A stretch of DNA of 41,834 nt from a virus, in IMG/VR virus record IMGVR_UViG_3300034073_004613, positions 1 to 41,834 of that record. One strand, written 5' to 3'. Below, piece after piece: positions 40,066-41,834 of the stretch; positions within the stretch are counted from its first letter, which is position 1; each line of letters starts with the position of its first letter. The notes beneath the pieces were generated by a model, which ran no database searches, was not told where the DNA came from, and was given only the letters and a program-made list of their open reading frames with translations. A program made the position numbers and the translations under genes.

Positions 40066-40527
40066 ATGAAACTAACTAAGATTATTAAACATTATTTGTT
40101 GGGTAAATCCGTAAAAGAAATGGAAATGAATAGAATTTTAGAAAAAATATCAAGCAAAAAGAAGTTAAGTGACAGAGAGAAAAATTTCTTAGAACTTTAT
40201 CAATCAACTCGTGATGAAGATTTAAAGGATTATGTTTATCTTTCTAAAAACTCTACTTTTTCTAAAGTAAGTCAATTACTTGAGAATGAAAAGAAGGTTA
40301 TATGTGATTTGTGTGATAAAAACGGTAAAATTGGTCTACAAATTATTTCAATAGAAAATCAATTCGAAACCGAAAAGTGTATTTTAACATTCAAAAACAA
40401 AGAAACACATTTCTTACATGATAAGTTTCTTTATAATTTAATTTACAATGTTAAAAAAGACGAGTATTCACTTCAAGAGCAAGATGAATATTTCGAAAAA
40501 ATAACAACCAAAAGTGATGAAGATTAA
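40066..40527 (+). CDS. Hypothetical charged protein with C-x-x-C
   Basis: 153 aa, basic N-terminal helix (M-K-L-T-K-I-I-K-H-Y-L-L-G-K) then a helical charged half, then a beta-rich half from about residue 75. It has one C-D-L-C pair near residue 83 that might bind a metal only if dimeric. No family recognised. The leader looks partly like the shared tag but lacks the aromatic spacing, so I do not count it. The next gene starts 11 bases before this one ends. Confidence 0.62.
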   Translation: MKLTKIIKHYLLGKSVKEMEMNRILEKISSKKKLSDREKNFLELYQSTRDEDLKDYVYLSKNSTFSKVSQLLENEKKVICDLCDKNGKIGLQIISIENQFETEKCILTFKNKETHFLHDKFLYNLIYNVKKDEYSLQEQDEYFEKITTKSDED

Positions 40528-40840
40528 AAGATTCGGAGAGTTTAATGAAGCTATTTCTGGAACTGAACTAGTAGGTAATATATCTATGGGTCCTGCTTAT
40601 GGTGAAACTAGATTGCAGAATAAAACGGTTGGTAAAAGACATACAACTGCTGAATATTCAAAAGATTTGAATAATCCTGATTCTGGTAATACACTTACTA
40701 GTGATATTTTCTTTGATGATCAATATTCGGATATCTATAATCAATATCTTAAGAGTGGTGGTTCACAATCTGAACTTACGGATGATAGAGGTTTAAATAT
40801 GAAAATTATGATGGATTTTTTACGAACATCCAATAGTTAA
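40517..40840 (+). CDS. Small tagged protein
   Basis: 107 aa from the ATG at 40517; a GTG directly before it is in frame but unlikely as the start. The leader MKIKRFGEFNEA is a tag copy with F6 and F9 (one residue shorter) and a possible F-N-E/A cleavage site. The rest is polar and looks partly disordered (G-N-I-S-M-G-P-A-Y-G-E-T-R, then D-I-F-F-D-D-Q-Y-S-D-I). It overlaps the upstream gene by 11 bases. Its small size and tag fit a packaged internal protein. Confidence 0.6.
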   Translation: MKIKRFGEFNEAISGTELVGNISMGPAYGETRLQNKTVGKRHTTAEYSKDLNNPDSGNTLTSDIFFDDQYSDIYNQYLKSGGSQSELTDDRGLNMKIMMDFLRTSNS

Positions 40841-40847
40841 TATATAC
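40837..40847 (+). promoter_or_regulatory. Late-promoter-like box TTAATATATAC
   Basis: Exact AT box overlapping the stop codon of the tagged gene, 25 bases before the ATG at 40873. Confidence 0.5.
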
Positions 40848-40872
40848 AAATTGATAAAAACAAAAATCAAAA

Positions 40873-41834
40873 ATGAGTAAATTAATTACATTAAATGGAA
40901 TAGAAGATGATTCTCTTTTAAATGAAATCTTTAACGATGAAATTATTGTTATAGAGGATATTCAAGGTAGTAAAATTTGGGTTAATTGGAATGGTAAAGA
41001 TTTTATAATCAAGCCTAAATCTATACAAAATGAGGCCATCAATTTGGTTGATTTGGCTATGCAGAATTATTACAATCCTGCTATAAAATATTTTAATTCA
41101 TTAGATGATAGAATAAAAGGCCTTTTAAATAAAAAATGGTGGTATTGCTTTGAATATTTTCCAGATAATCAACCAGCAAATATTGAATATAGTAGAGTTC
41201 CAAAAAATAACTTAGTATTGACCTTTATAAATAAAGGTGGTGGTAAATATGAGTTCAATTATGAGGAACTAGATGAATATTCTCGACTTTTTGATGTTGA
41301 TATGATTCCTATTGTTTTTTATGGTAAATTATCAGATAGAATGATAGAGGCAATAAGATACTTTATTAATACTAGCGAGGGTGATTTAGAATATGTCTTT
41401 GGTGAAAAGTCATTCGCCTTTTTCTTCTATAAGATTTTGAATCCAAATACCAAAAACTCTTTTTTGATGGATGAAGAGAATTATCAAAAAAATGTTGAGA
41501 AGTTGATTATCAGATGTAAATCAAAAGAACTCTCTTTTGAAATTCTTAATCCTCTTTATAAAAGAATTAGTGAGAAAACTTCAACCGAATTTGTTGAAAT
41601 ATACACTCTTATTTTAATAAATTTTCTTAACTTCTGTCAATCTGTTAATTTAGAACAGATTAAACTTAAAGGTCAAAAAAGAGATGAACTTTATCTATTT
41701 CTTATATCTAAGCTTTATAATATTTATGTTTCTGAAATAAAAACAGACCTTTTACAGTTTGAATTTTCTGTTCCTGAATTCTTTGATAAAGAAAAATTCA
41801 AAATTAATAAAGAGTTGATATCAAATAAACTAAC
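40873..41834 (+). CDS. Large phage protein of unknown function (3'-truncated by window edge)
   Basis: The frame is open for 320 codons from the ATG at 40873 to the end of the window. The sequence K-K-W-W-Y-C-F-E-Y-F-P-D-N-Q-P-A-N-I-E-Y, then P-K-N-N-L-V-L-T-F-I, recalls the E-x-x/I-x-Y segment of nucleotidyltransferase-type RNA ligases. A second conserved-looking block is Y-V-F-G-E-K-S-F-A-F-F-F-Y-K-I. No K-x-D-G lysine nucleophile motif is evident, so a ligase call is not made. It has a clear upstream AT box and an A-rich leader. Confidence 0.65.
   Translation, partial: MSKLITLNGIEDDSLLNEIFNDEIIVIEDIQGSKIWVNWNGKDFIIKPKSIQNEAINLVDLAMQNYYNPAIKYFNSLDDRIKGLLNKKWWYCFEYFPDNQPANIEYSRVPKNNLVLTFINKGGGKYEFNYEELDEYSRLFDVDMIPIVFYGKLSDRMIEAIRYFINTSEGDLEYVFGEKSFAFFFYKILNPNTKNSFLMDEENYQKNVEKLIIRCKSKELSFEILNPLYKRISEKTSTEFVEIYTLILINFLNFCQSVNLEQIKLKGQKRDELYLFLISKLYNIYVSEIKTDLLQFEFSVPEFFDKEKFKINKELISNKL

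Noticed and set aside
40066-40110. Shared tag on the 153-aa protein
   Set aside because: It starts M-K-L-T-K-I-I-K-H-Y but lacks the aromatic-x-x-aromatic spacing and the following Glu.
40873-41834. RNA ligase assignment for the truncated last gene
   Set aside because: An E-Y-F/I-E-Y segment is suggestive, but the K-x-D-G nucleophile motif is not found in the visible part.

Overview
The window is a stretch of a large, AT-rich, contractile-tailed (T4-like myovirus) phage genome whose host is most likely a member of the Bacteroidetes/Flavobacteriia. The phage call rests on a T4 gp17-type large terminase, a tail sheath with canonical N and C termini, a gp19-type tail tube, a gp26-like baseplate protein, a very large hydrophobic tape-measure-like protein, a gp47/SbcD-type nuclease, and free-standing homing endonuclease genes. 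The host call is inference. It rests on gene starts without Shine-Dalgarno sequences but with A/T-rich leaders, a ClpS of the Bacteroidetes type, a small C-terminal domain common in Flavobacteria on two paralogues, and one promoter that fits the Bacteroidetes TTG/TAnnTTTG pattern. The gene sizes (sheath 1313 aa, tape measure 1381 aa, another tail protein 1943 aa) suggest a jumbo-class genome.

Layout. 1-3.3 kb: end of an amidoligase-like gene, then a minus-strand set with an isochorismatase-like hydrolase, a protein with a long Q/G/E repeat tail, and a spanin-like pair. 3.5-6.6 kb: clpS, terL and a possible terS. 6.6-9.6 kb: small minus-strand accessory genes (HAD-like, zinc ribbon, MORN-like, two tandem paralogues). 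9.8-21.2 kb: a plus-strand virion block (1042-aa and 184-aa candidate internal proteins, tail sheath, homing endonuclease, gp26-like protein) ending at a convergent terminator, then the tail tube on the other strand. 21.3-22.8 kb: zinc/DUF723-type protein and the gp47-like nuclease. 22.8-28.0 kb: a minus-strand island of P-loop NTPase, S51 peptidase, cupin-like protein, zinc metallopeptidase, DUF5872-like protein and AAA+ ATPase. 28.1-33.9 kb: the 1943-aa tail/baseplate protein. 34-40 kb: tape measure and four small partners. 40-41.8 kb: three plus-strand genes, the last cut by the window end. No gene-free stretch exceeds about 165 bases, and I see no tRNA or CRISPR array.

The most interesting pattern is a shared N-terminal tag, roughly M-K-[YHI]-[LIV]-x-x-[YF]-x-x-[FY], usually followed by hydrophobic-x-Glu. 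It occurs on at least nine otherwise unrelated proteins: a hydrolase, an NTPase, a zinc peptidase, an AAA+ ATPase, a DUF5872-like protein, a repeat protein, two candidate core proteins and a small protein. A tenth copy survives as a 12-codon ORF directly upstream of a GC-rich, apparently imported S51 peptidase. The tag resembles the T4 capsid-targeting sequence that directs internal proteins into the prohead and is removed by the prohead protease. I infer that this phage carries a set of capsid-packaged, possibly injected, enzymes. A second pattern is a TT(A/T)ATATATA box just upstream of about 17 gene starts on both strands, a likely T4-late-type promoter. At several genes it lies so close to the ATG that the transcript may be leaderless.
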